64,000 bases of DNA from CAZFER01 sp964517495 (GTDB lineage: Bacteria > Hinthialibacterota > Hinthialibacteria > Hinthialibacterales > Hinthialibacteraceae): assembly GCA_964517495.1 (NCBI GenBank), contig CAZFER010000020.1:18677-82676 (forward strand), given 5' to 3'. Positions 8,737-17,058 of the stretch are shown in pieces. Both the position numbers and the translations under genes were made by a program. The notes beneath the pieces were generated by a model. The model was given only the letters and a program-made list of their open reading frames with translations. It made no database searches and was not told the origin of the DNA. Numbering within the stretch: the first letter of the stretch is position 1; every line of letters starts with the position of its first letter.

Positions 8737-9870
8737 GTGCCTCATATTTGGTCTTATAGTGATAATGCCCTAAGAGGATATGGAATCTTCAAGCGTAAAT
8801 TGTTTCAGGCTTTAGAGGCATGCGGGTGGGATGCTTCGTTGGCTATCTCTCCATTGTTGGATCCAGAAACGAAACCTTATTTTAGGAAGCACTTTTTTGA
8901 ATCCGGATGTGATTGGATATTGTTGATCAATCAAACCGCATCCCAGTTTTATGAGTATTTGGATATCCCAGCATATCAACGTCCCTTGCCACAGAATAAA
9001 ATAGTCTGGTTTTTGGATGATCCCTCCTTTTTTATAGATCGCCCTTTTGAATCGAATGAATATGTGTTTTCGTTTGATGAAACCTATCTTAAGGTTTTGA
9101 AGGAACATCATGCAACTCACTATGGGATTTTGCCATTAGCGGCGGATATGGAAATTGAGGGCCAGTATGACAAGAAATGGGCATGTGATGTATGTTTTGT
9201 GGGTGGTGTGATTGACCAATCGGAAAAGAGGAACCAACTTTCACCAGATATGCAGCGATATGTTGATCGATTAGTTGAACTTAAATTGCAGAATCGGGAA
9301 AAGTCCTTTCATCAATTGGCTTTGGAGTATCCAATAGAAGCGGGGAAATGTATCTCGATATCCCCACAGGTGGCTCATTATTTGTATTGGGAAGCCAACA
9401 ATCGCTATCGTTTGGAAACGGTAAAATCGTTGGAAGATTTTGATATTCGTATTTATGGTTCTGATGATTGGCAGAATTTATTAAAAGGCACATCGCTTGA
9501 AAATCAGTTTTTCGGTTCTATTGATCCGATGAATGAACTGCCCCATCTATTCGCATCAGCCAAAATCAACCTCAATATTCATAGTATTCAATGCCGGGGG
9601 AGTTTGAATCAGCGCGATTTTAATGCTCCTTTGGCCGGCGGTTTTTTACTTTCCGATTGGGTACCAGCGGCTGGGCGCTTTTTTAAATCGGGTGTTGAAG
9701 CGATATATTGGAGTGATTTTAAAGATTTTCGCCGTAAAGTGGCTTATTACCTTGAGAATGAAGATGAAAGACATGATGTGATCGAGAAGGGTAAAATGCG
9801 TGTTCGGCAAGATCATCTCTATGAAAAACGAGTGATTCAACTGCTTAAAACTCTCGAAACCCGGATTTAA
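8737..9870 (+). CDS. CgeB-like glycosyltransferase (GT-B fold)
   Basis: A 377-residue protein starting at GTG 8737, with AAGGGA seven bases upstream; the nearby ATG 8729 is out of frame. The C-terminal ~100 residues (LPHLFASAKINLNIHS, then NAPLAGGFLLSDW) fit the glycosyl transferase 1-like domain found in CgeB-type proteins. The N-terminal half has a Rossmann-like pattern with the acidic WFLDDPSFF segment. Such enzymes usually decorate surface glycans or glycoproteins. It is transcribed divergently from the cytochrome c operon and stands alone; it may have inserted between resB and dsbD. Donor and acceptor are unknown. Confidence 0.75.
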   Translation: MPHIWSYSDNALRGYGIFKRKLFQALEACGWDASLAISPLLDPETKPYFRKHFFESGCDWILLINQTASQFYEYLDIPAYQRPLPQNKIVWFLDDPSFFIDRPFESNEYVFSFDETYLKVLKEHHATHYGILPLAADMEIEGQYDKKWACDVCFVGGVIDQSEKRNQLSPDMQRYVDRLVELKLQNREKSFHQLALEYPIEAGKCISISPQVAHYLYWEANNRYRLETVKSLEDFDIRIYGSDDWQNLLKGTSLENQFFGSIDPMNELPHLFASAKINLNIHSIQCRGSLNQRDFNAPLAGGFLLSDWVPAAGRFFKSGVEAIYWSDFKDFRRKVAYYLENEDERHDVIEKGKMRVRQDHLYEKRVIQLLKTLETRI

Positions 9871-10045
9871 GACAATCTTTATCAATCTTACCTGAAAATA
9901 TTCATTTTTCTCCGTCTTTTTGGATGGAACTTACGTTATCAAACTATAGAAACTCATTTAGTGTACCGGTCAAACAGAATGTTGCTAACCGATGAACAAT
10001 TACTGGTGGAAAGCGGGAGAGGTTCACTGCCTTCTTTTGAGTTGG

Positions 10046-11911
10046 TTATTGAATAGTTTTTATGTGTTCGAGAAACTTTTGGGGACCGATGTACTCGTTA
10101 ATTCTTTTATCATCGAGCCGATTGCCTTGTGAATCATAAAATACGATAAGGGGAAGGCCAGCAATGTTGTATTCTTTCTTGATCTTTTGGTCAGATTGGT
10201 TATCTTCTGTCAGGTCAATTTTAATGTTGACATAGTTTTTTAAGGCTTCACCTACTGCTTCATCTGTATAGGTATAGGCGTCTAATTTTTTACATTCCAC
10301 GCACCAGTCCGCGTAAAAATCGATCATGACAGGCCGGTTTTGTTCTTGGGCCAGGGTTAAACCTCGTTCGAGGTCTTCTTTTATCCAATTCACTTTGCTT
10401 TCGCCAACGGCATATGGACTGCTGACACCTACATATAAGGCAACAACACAGAGCAAGACACCCAGCGCTTTTTTGATTTTGATATTCATATTTGGGGTGT
10501 GGAATGAAAGATGCAGTGCGCCCAGAATGATACCAATGATGAATAGAATGGACGTGACAAGATAGGTGATCCATGAATTGACCAAGGGAGTGCGCAGAAA
10601 GGCGAAAATGTCTTTGAGGTAATATAATGCGAATGCGAATAAGATTATCGCAAAAAGATTTTTTACACCTTCCATCCATTGGCCGGATTTTGGCAAATTG
10701 TTGATTAAGCCGGAAAAAGTTCCCACTATAAGGAATAATGTGCCTAAGCCGAATGCATACACAAAAAGAAGCGAAAAACCAAAAGCGGGATTTGCCTGTT
10801 GAGCGACAAACAGTAACAAAGAGAAGAGAAATGGGCCAGTACATGGTGCCGCAATAACCCCAGCCACCAAGCCCATAAGGAATGCGCTTAGATATCCTTT
10901 ACCGCCCACCATGCTTAGTTTGCCTTGCCAGCTTGAGGGTAGCCGAATTTCAAAGGCGCCCAGCATTGAAATCCCCATCACAATAAAAAAGAGGGAAATG
11001 GGAATAATAACAAGAGGATTGCTCATAAACTGTCCGAAGACGGCGCCGGTGCGAGCGGCAAAATAGCCTAGGGATGAATACATGACAACGATCCCCATGA
11101 CATACGTTAGTGCCAAGGAGAAAGCAACTAATTTGCTTTTTGCTTCGCGAGCGCCAAAAATACTGACTGTGATTGGGATTAAGGGGAAAACGCAGGGGGT
11201 TAAGCTTGTCAGGATGCCAAAGCCGAAACAGGCTAGATAAGCCCATAAATAACCTTTGGATAGCATCGATTCGAAACCAGAATCTTCTCCAGAGGTGGTT
11301 TGAGATTGCATTGTGGATGTACCGCTGGTTGAATCCATCGAAGTGTTATTGATTGATTGACTAACTGGTTTGCCAGATCCCTCCACGATGGTGAGGTCTA
11401 GTGTAAATTCTTTTTTCTGAGGGAGATAGCAAACATTGGGGGAACGGGAGCAGCCTTGATAACGGAGGTTTACAATGATGGTTTGTTTTCCCAAAGGTGC
11501 ATCATGGGCGATTTGCAAAGGAATGTGATATTTAACGGTTCCTTCATATATTCCCACTTCTTTTTTTTCGATGGGATCGAATTTCATTTTTTCTTTTGGG
11601 AAAACAGGTTCACCGGATAATATTCCTTGGGGGGCATCAAGCGAAAACTCAGTGCGTTTTTTGTAAGTGTAATGTTCAGGGGCTGCTTCGAGGGTTATTT
11701 CAATTTGCAAGGTAGTACCTTGAGGTGCTTGTGTTGCTGAAAGGAGAGCATACCAGGCAAACCGTTGATCCATGGTTAATTTGGGTTTTTCACCAAATGA
11801 CTGAGGATCGTTTAAGTTTCCTCCCAGGGATTGAGGATTGGCATTTGGAATCAATAAGGTGAGGAAAATAGATATTATTAATAAACTTAGAAAAGTTTGG
11901 ATGTGTTTCAT
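10046..11911 (-). CDS. dsbD: Thiol:disulfide interchange protein DsbD
   Basis: A 621-residue protein with all three DsbD modules. After a signal peptide, the N-terminal periplasmic domain has the pair C154/C161 (GCSRSPNVCYLP). The membrane domain has C240 (LTPCVFPLIP) and C357 (AAPCTGPF). The C-terminal thioredoxin domain has the active site C537-V-E-C540 (ADWCVECKK). DsbD passes electrons from cytoplasmic thioredoxin across the membrane to reduce periplasmic thiols, which is needed for haem attachment to cytochromes c, so its closeness to resB-ccsA makes sense. A serine/threonine-rich linker (~190-210) joins the first two modules. The ribosome site is weak. It is monocistronic here. Confidence 0.95.
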   Translation of the reverse strand: MKHIQTFLSLLIISIFLTLLIPNANPQSLGGNLNDPQSFGEKPKLTMDQRFAWYALLSATQAPQGTTLQIEITLEAAPEHYTYKKRTEFSLDAPQGILSGEPVFPKEKMKFDPIEKKEVGIYEGTVKYHIPLQIAHDAPLGKQTIIVNLRYQGCSRSPNVCYLPQKKEFTLDLTIVEGSGKPVSQSINNTSMDSTSGTSTMQSQTTSGEDSGFESMLSKGYLWAYLACFGFGILTSLTPCVFPLIPITVSIFGAREAKSKLVAFSLALTYVMGIVVMYSSLGYFAARTGAVFGQFMSNPLVIIPISLFFIVMGISMLGAFEIRLPSSWQGKLSMVGGKGYLSAFLMGLVAGVIAAPCTGPFLFSLLLFVAQQANPAFGFSLLFVYAFGLGTLFLIVGTFSGLINNLPKSGQWMEGVKNLFAIILFAFALYYLKDIFAFLRTPLVNSWITYLVTSILFIIGIILGALHLSFHTPNMNIKIKKALGVLLCVVALYVGVSSPYAVGESKVNWIKEDLERGLTLAQEQNRPVMIDFYADWCVECKKLDAYTYTDEAVGEALKNYVNIKIDLTEDNQSDQKIKKEYNIAGLPLIVFYDSQGNRLDDKRINEYIGPQKFLEHIKTIQ

Positions 11912-12026
11912 TTTGATATCTCTATATAAATAAGGGTGATAGAAGTTCCGTGTAATCGTTTTTTCGCTGATTTAATCAATCTAATTGTAATAGTATCCAA
12001 TTTTCCAGATGATGCAACTTTTTGAA

Positions 12027-12755
12027 TTAAAAAGTGCTTGTTGATGTGAGTTGAAGAAATACACGTGTTGGATTCAATGATTGATTGGTAAGTTGGTTTT
12101 TTATGGATTCGATCGATTGTTTTGAATAAGGAGGAGAAATTTGGGTTGTGATAGATGAGATTGAGTTCAACTCACTTTCATCATCGGTTAGAGTAAAAGA
12201 TTTATCCCTTAATAGTTGATAATCCAATCCGATTGAAGATGTTGTTGTGGTTTTGAATGATTGGATATAGGCTGATAAGGCCTTCAGGTTATTGGATGTT
12301 GTGGAAAGAGAGATGGAAATTTCCATGTCATTGAGATAGGAGATAATTTGGTTAAGTGCTTGATCCTGGATTTTGAATGAATCCGCAGACCAATTTAAAA
12401 GAGACAAGCGGACATGTTCCACATCGGTGAAGGCTGCCATGTCAGTCCACCCGTTTATGTTTGAAATTTCATGTTGGAGGTCTTCTTCATTTTTGTTTAA
12501 ATCGAAGGGAATGAAAAAAGAAGCAAAACGGAATTTTTGATGGGCAGCGGTTTCGATAATTCGATCAATATCCTCAATTAATGGATTATCGTGTACCATT
12601 CCAGGGAATCCAGCCCGTTTGGCGGGGAATTCCAAAAGCCTTTCAGAATCTTTCAGATTCAGTTGATTACTGATTTCTTCCAGTTTTTTATACCATGCGG
12701 GATCGGATGGATTTTCTGGAGGGTGGGGCGCTAAAATGAATTTTACCGAATCCAT
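12027..12755 (-). CDS. Hypothetical protein
   Basis: I do not recognise this 242-residue protein. It has no signal peptide or membrane segment and is unusually rich in serine, threonine and asparagine, mostly in the last third. Alternating strand-like and helix-like stretches (FRFASFFIPFD, HVRLSLLNWS, EISISLSTTS, IGLDYQLLRD) could be a worn TIM barrel of the sugar-isomerase type, but the family metal ligands are not evident, so this is a guess. An AGGAT sits about nine bases before the ATG. The base composition is more AT-rich than the neighbours, which could mean relaxed constraint or acquisition from elsewhere. Confidence 0.55.
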   Translation of the reverse strand: MDSVKFILAPHPPENPSDPAWYKKLEEISNQLNLKDSERLLEFPAKRAGFPGMVHDNPLIEDIDRIIETAAHQKFRFASFFIPFDLNKNEEDLQHEISNINGWTDMAAFTDVEHVRLSLLNWSADSFKIQDQALNQIISYLNDMEISISLSTTSNNLKALSAYIQSFKTTTTSSIGLDYQLLRDKSFTLTDDESELNSISSITTQISPPYSKQSIESIKNQLTNQSLNPTRVFLQLTSTSTF

Positions 12756-12991
12756 TTTATGTATCCTATTATAAAGTGATTGGAGTTTCTGTTTGAATTA
12801 TTTAGTGAAACGCTATAAAGTTATGAAAGAAGGATATTTAAATAAAGTCAAGCGGATTGTTATCAGGAAGGATTTGAATTGATAAAATGAGTGATATACA
12901 AACTTATCCATAGCTCATTTCTCATGGTATGGTAAAATAGAAAGAGAACAAATTAAGGTTGATGGCGGGTGAAAAGGTCAGGAGGGAATCG

Positions 12992-13846
12992 ATGTATAAG
13001 TCGATATTATTATGTGTGGACGCATCCCATTACAGTGAAGTGTGTACGCGATATGCCCTTGAATATGCGAAGATGCTGGGGGCGCATGTTAAAGTGATTA
13101 GCGTGGTGGATCATAAAGAATTTGCTATTGTTTATCCTTATTATTATCCCACCGCGGATTTTCCACCTGTTTTCGATGAGAGTGTTTTTGAGCAGAATGA
13201 AATTATTGCCAAGCAAAGGGAACGAGCTGAAGACGTTTTAAAACGTATAGAATCTGAATGCCAAAAAATGGGTATTCCCAACCGGCAAGAGGTTCGGGAA
13301 GGGATTGTACCTGAAACAATATTGGAAGAAGCGAAGTCATGTGACTTGATGTTTCTGGGTCAACGCGGAATTGGAGCTGAATTTGGCTCTGGTCTTTTAG
13401 GTTCAACGATTGAAAATGTTGTGCGGCGCTCTGATATTCCTGTGATTGTTACCCCACGAACATATAGAAATATGCAAAAAATTCTGGTGTGTTTTGACGG
13501 GAGTGAATATTCCGTTAAGACATTGCGGTCGGTGACTCATCTTTGTGCTTCGTGTTCAGAAACCGAAGTAACTCTTAAATTATTGGTCGTTCATGATGAT
13601 GAAAACGAAGCCCGGAACGTGGCAGAGAATGCATTGGAATACCTGGAGGCTTATAATTTGAGGGATACTCTTTTGATACGAAAAGGTGAGCCTTCGACGG
13701 TTATTGTTGAAACAGTAAAAGCGGAGGACGCTGATCTAGTTGCAATGGGAGCATACGGGCATAGCCGGGTGAGGGAATTGGTATTGGGAAGCACAACCGA
13801 GATGGTATTGCGCAATATTAATCGAGCTGTCTTGTTACAGCATTAA
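12992..13846 (+). CDS. Tandem-domain universal stress protein
   Basis: The frame opens upstream, but ATG 12992 has AGGAGGG five to six bases before it and starts exactly at the domain (MYKSILLCVDAS), giving 284 residues. Two UspA domains lie head to tail (about 1-150 and 155-284). Each keeps the ATP-binding pattern G-x2-G-x9-G-S: GQRGIGAEFGSGLLGST in the first and GAYGHSRVRELVLGST in the second. Tandem ATP-type Usp proteins act as cytoplasmic stress or energy-status sensors. The gene is monocistronic between the unknown leftward gene and the TPR gene. The trigger is not visible in the sequence. Confidence 0.92.
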   Translation: MYKSILLCVDASHYSEVCTRYALEYAKMLGAHVKVISVVDHKEFAIVYPYYYPTADFPPVFDESVFEQNEIIAKQRERAEDVLKRIESECQKMGIPNRQEVREGIVPETILEEAKSCDLMFLGQRGIGAEFGSGLLGSTIENVVRRSDIPVIVTPRTYRNMQKILVCFDGSEYSVKTLRSVTHLCASCSETEVTLKLLVVHDDENEARNVAENALEYLEAYNLRDTLLIRKGEPSTVIVETVKAEDADLVAMGAYGHSRVRELVLGSTTEMVLRNINRAVLLQH

Positions 13847-13949
13847 ATGAATGTAACGTGTCAGCAATATGAAGTGGAAATGGAGTGAAAACTTATTGTA
13901 TTTGATTTACCTTAAGTTATATTGACTATATTAATATAAAGGATTAAGT

Positions 13950-16445
13950 ATGCGACACTTGTTATTCTGTTTTTTATTTTTCACTTTTTTCTGGTGCAAT
14001 ATTACTCCCTGTTATGCACAGGAAAATCTGGAACAGCTGCGGGTTGAGGCTCAATCTGCATTAGCCGGGGGAGATTACATCACTGCAGAATATAATTTTC
14101 AGAGGATGCTTGATTCTGAAGAGTGGGAAGCCTATCCGGATAAAATCAACGTTTTAACGCAGTTGGGGATTTTAGAGGAATCGCAAGGACGATTTGAGCA
14201 AGCTGCCAGTTATTATGAACGGGCATTGGAACGTACGCCGGTCAATGAGAATAATTCCATTGCCCTGCGGATGAATTATTATGCTCAACGGTATGCAGAA
14301 TGTTTGGAACGGGCGGGTTTTTATCAAAAAGCAGAGAAGGTCTACTGGGATTTGTATGAGAATGCAGATAAGACAAACAAGACAATTATGCTTCGCCGGC
14401 TGATTGATAATTATGCCTTTCAACAGCTTACTCAAGAGGAAATAAAGCGGTTAGAGGATATTATTATTCCTCAGTATCAAGATTTATTAGGGTGGGAATT
14501 GGCTGATTTGCTTCGATTGCAAGGAAAAATGGAGCGAAGCCTTGAATTGTATGAACTTTTGTGGCCTCGCCAAATAAGCCGTGCATTCAAATCAGTGGAT
14601 GCCATGGCGGAAGTATATGGTTCTCTTAACCAATTGGATTCATTGATTGATCGACTGCAAGATCGCCGGCAGAATAGTGGATCACCCTACAATTTTCTTT
14701 TGCTAGAAATCAAGCTTCTTCAATCGGCAGGAGAACATAAAAAAGCGTTGGATACCCTTAATGGATTTCTTGAAGCCGACACGTTTACTGCCTATGAAGA
14801 TAAAATCGCTCAACTCATTGGTCAGGCACCGATTGAGATACTGGATGTTTGGGTGGATTTGGTGGAAGAGTTAAATAGTGAATCTGAAGCCATTGATATG
14901 ATGAAAAGTGTGGTGAAATTTTTGCCATTGGATGTTTCGCGAAGGGAAATCCTCAGCCAAATGCTTTATAACGCTGGCCGAGTGGATGAAGCCATCCAGT
15001 TATGGGAGGAGTGGGTTGAATTACAGCCGAAAAATCCCCTGGCAGTTTTTAAAGCCGCAGAAAAGATTCATGCATTAGGGGAAGAAGAGAAAGCCAAAAA
15101 GATATTGGAAAGTGGACAAGCGGAAAGGCCTCCTGCGCTTGCAGCACGCGAGGGAGATATGGCCTTGAGCCTTGGTTTGTTTGATCAGGCGTTTGCAGCC
15201 TTTGAGATCGCGGTTGCCTCGGGTGGAGTAAAACCCAATGCGGTGACACAATTAATCGAGCGATATGCTGATAGAAATCCTGACCCAAAACCTCTAGTTA
15301 GTGCGTTAATTGAGGGGGCAACAGGAAAGAACTATACGAATGTACCGGAATGGATTCGAACACCTTTATTGGATTTGGGTGTTAAGCACTATTTCAAAAA
15401 TGAGTTGGATTCAATTGCCAGGCAGGATAATTCGGGATTGTGGAAAATTCATTTAGCCCGGGCTGCTGAAAAGCAGGGTGATCGTGACTGGGCCATTGAT
15501 TTATTGCAATCGGTTACAGAGGCTAGTCAATACCACAATACGGCGAAACGTGAGCTGGCGCATATCTTAAGTGAAGATCAACTTATTCCATCACAGAAGG
15601 AGGCCGCTGAATTGTTGGAACCGTCGTTATCAATGGTGTTGGATACCACGAGGCCAGTTCCTCTCTCGACAGTGCTGGTAGATCGATTAATGAATTATGC
15701 GAATATTCAATTACAAGCGTTTCAGCCAGCCAAGGCTTTGACGGCTTTGCATCGCATTGAAACATCGTCAGCGACACTTGATAGGCCGTTATCGAGTAGT
15801 GAGCAGGATCGATTGAGATTTTTGCGAGGAAAGGCCTTGCTTGAGTTTTCATCCATTGAACCAGCGATTAATTTATTGGAATCTGTTCAAGATCAACCTC
15901 AATTAACAGAGGCCAAATACCTTTTGGCTCGAACCTATTTGGCTCAAAATGAAGTTGAAAAAGGAATGGCTTATTTACGGGAGATTGTTGAAAACCGGAA
16001 ATATTGGCAGCGTGCAAATGATGCCCTGGAATTACTTTCTGCATTGGAACCATTGGTTGGGGAATCCCTGGATTTGTTTTGTCAAGCACAACTTTATATG
16101 TTGCAAGGCAGAATGGAGGATGCCGTGCCAGTGTTGCGTCAATTGGCCGTCAATGAGTATGGAAATGATTCGGAAGAATGGGCACGGTATACCATTGGTA
16201 AGATGATGCAGATCAGTGGTGATCAACAATCGGCAATGGATGAATTGAAAAGGTTAAAGGTCGATGTTGATCATCCTGTGATTCAGGGCATGGTTGAATT
16301 AGAATTGTTACAGTTAACGCAACCATCCGGTGATACGATTGAAAATATGACACGTTACCAGGAATTGCTTATTGATTTTTCTGATACGGTTTTTTCTGAT
16401 TTAGCCCGGTTGGAAATGCAACGATCACGGACTTTGGAGCAATAG
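13950..16445 (+). CDS. Secreted TPR-repeat protein
   Basis: An 831-residue protein with a cleavable-looking signal peptide (cut near CYA-QE, residue 23-25). The rest is nearly all helical with repeated TPR-like patterns, for example GRFEQAASYYERALERTP, GRVDEAIQLWEEWVELQP and GLFDQAFAAFEIAVA. TPR solenoids scaffold protein complexes, here in the periplasm or on the outer membrane. It runs directly into the next gene: its TAG stop is followed at once by the ATG of the prepilin-like gene, and the NtrC-like regulator follows 55 bases after that, so the three probably form one unit. There is no catalytic motif. A role in an envelope or pilus assembly complex is only inferred. Confidence 0.8.
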   Translation: MRHLLFCFLFFTFFWCNITPCYAQENLEQLRVEAQSALAGGDYITAEYNFQRMLDSEEWEAYPDKINVLTQLGILEESQGRFEQAASYYERALERTPVNENNSIALRMNYYAQRYAECLERAGFYQKAEKVYWDLYENADKTNKTIMLRRLIDNYAFQQLTQEEIKRLEDIIIPQYQDLLGWELADLLRLQGKMERSLELYELLWPRQISRAFKSVDAMAEVYGSLNQLDSLIDRLQDRRQNSGSPYNFLLLEIKLLQSAGEHKKALDTLNGFLEADTFTAYEDKIAQLIGQAPIEILDVWVDLVEELNSESEAIDMMKSVVKFLPLDVSRREILSQMLYNAGRVDEAIQLWEEWVELQPKNPLAVFKAAEKIHALGEEEKAKKILESGQAERPPALAAREGDMALSLGLFDQAFAAFEIAVASGGVKPNAVTQLIERYADRNPDPKPLVSALIEGATGKNYTNVPEWIRTPLLDLGVKHYFKNELDSIARQDNSGLWKIHLARAAEKQGDRDWAIDLLQSVTEASQYHNTAKRELAHILSEDQLIPSQKEAAELLEPSLSMVLDTTRPVPLSTVLVDRLMNYANIQLQAFQPAKALTALHRIETSSATLDRPLSSSEQDRLRFLRGKALLEFSSIEPAINLLESVQDQPQLTEAKYLLARTYLAQNEVEKGMAYLREIVENRKYWQRANDALELLSALEPLVGESLDLFCQAQLYMLQGRMEDAVPVLRQLAVNEYGNDSEEWARYTIGKMMQISGDQQSAMDELKRLKVDVDHPVIQGMVELELLQLTQPSGDTIENMTRYQELLIDFSDTVFSDLARLEMQRSRTLEQ

Positions 16446-17003
16446 ATGAACGAACAAATAACAACGCTTGATACTCACAAACTAAAATATGGGAAACATC
16501 ATGAACCGGTGGAGACCCGGGGGGTTCTTTTCGGATTGCATTTATGGGAACTTGTGGCATTGGGAGTATCCTTCATTTTGTTGATTGGGGTTGCGATGCC
16601 TTATTATTTTGATGCGTTGGCAACGTTGCGGGGAAGAGAATGTTCCAACCGGTTGACGTTAGTGGCCAATTGTCTGGCTTATTTAGCCGAAGAGAACGGC
16701 ACTAAACCAGGTGAGCAGATTTGTCATGAATTTCAACTTAATGAATTGCTTGAGCGAGTACAGGGTGGAGAACTCATCCGTTTTGATCAAAAGTCCCCCC
16801 CTTACTTTAAAGTGGGTGCTGAACCTGATTGTGTTGATGTGGGGGATCATACTTATTATCTCCGATTGGGAGAGGATGGTAAAATTATTCCTCCGACGTG
16901 TTCACTTGCAGAAGGGGAAGAGGGAGAGCGTAATCGACGGCGTGGGTTGCATGTGTGTGACATGGAACAGGTTAATGGCAAACTTGAATTACCAGAATCT
17001 TAA
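16446..17003 (+). CDS. Prepilin-like single-pass membrane protein with non-canonical leader
   Basis: A 185-residue protein with one N-terminal membrane helix and an extracytoplasmic C-terminal part. Residues 30-36 (G-LHLWEL) line up with the prepilin site G-FTLIEL: a glycine at -1 and glutamate E35 at +5, followed by a ~20-residue hydrophobic helix. Behind it, CSNRLTLVANCLAYLAEENG resembles the C-x-N-L...Y-x-x-x-N-G segment of bacterial pseudopilins. The leader would be 30 residues long and +1 would be leucine, so cleavage by prepilin peptidase is uncertain. Several cysteines suggest disulfides. The start codon abuts the TPR gene stop. It may instead be an uncleaved membrane anchor of the TPR complex. 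Confidence 0.6.
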   Translation: MNEQITTLDTHKLKYGKHHEPVETRGVLFGLHLWELVALGVSFILLIGVAMPYYFDALATLRGRECSNRLTLVANCLAYLAEENGTKPGEQICHEFQLNELLERVQGGELIRFDQKSPPYFKVGAEPDCVDVGDHTYYLRLGEDGKIIPPTCSLAEGEEGERNRRRGLHVCDMEQVNGKLELPES

Positions 17004-17058
17004 AGATTATTGATGTATCGCCTTTCATCTCAAATTCACTTCACTAGGAACTATCTAT

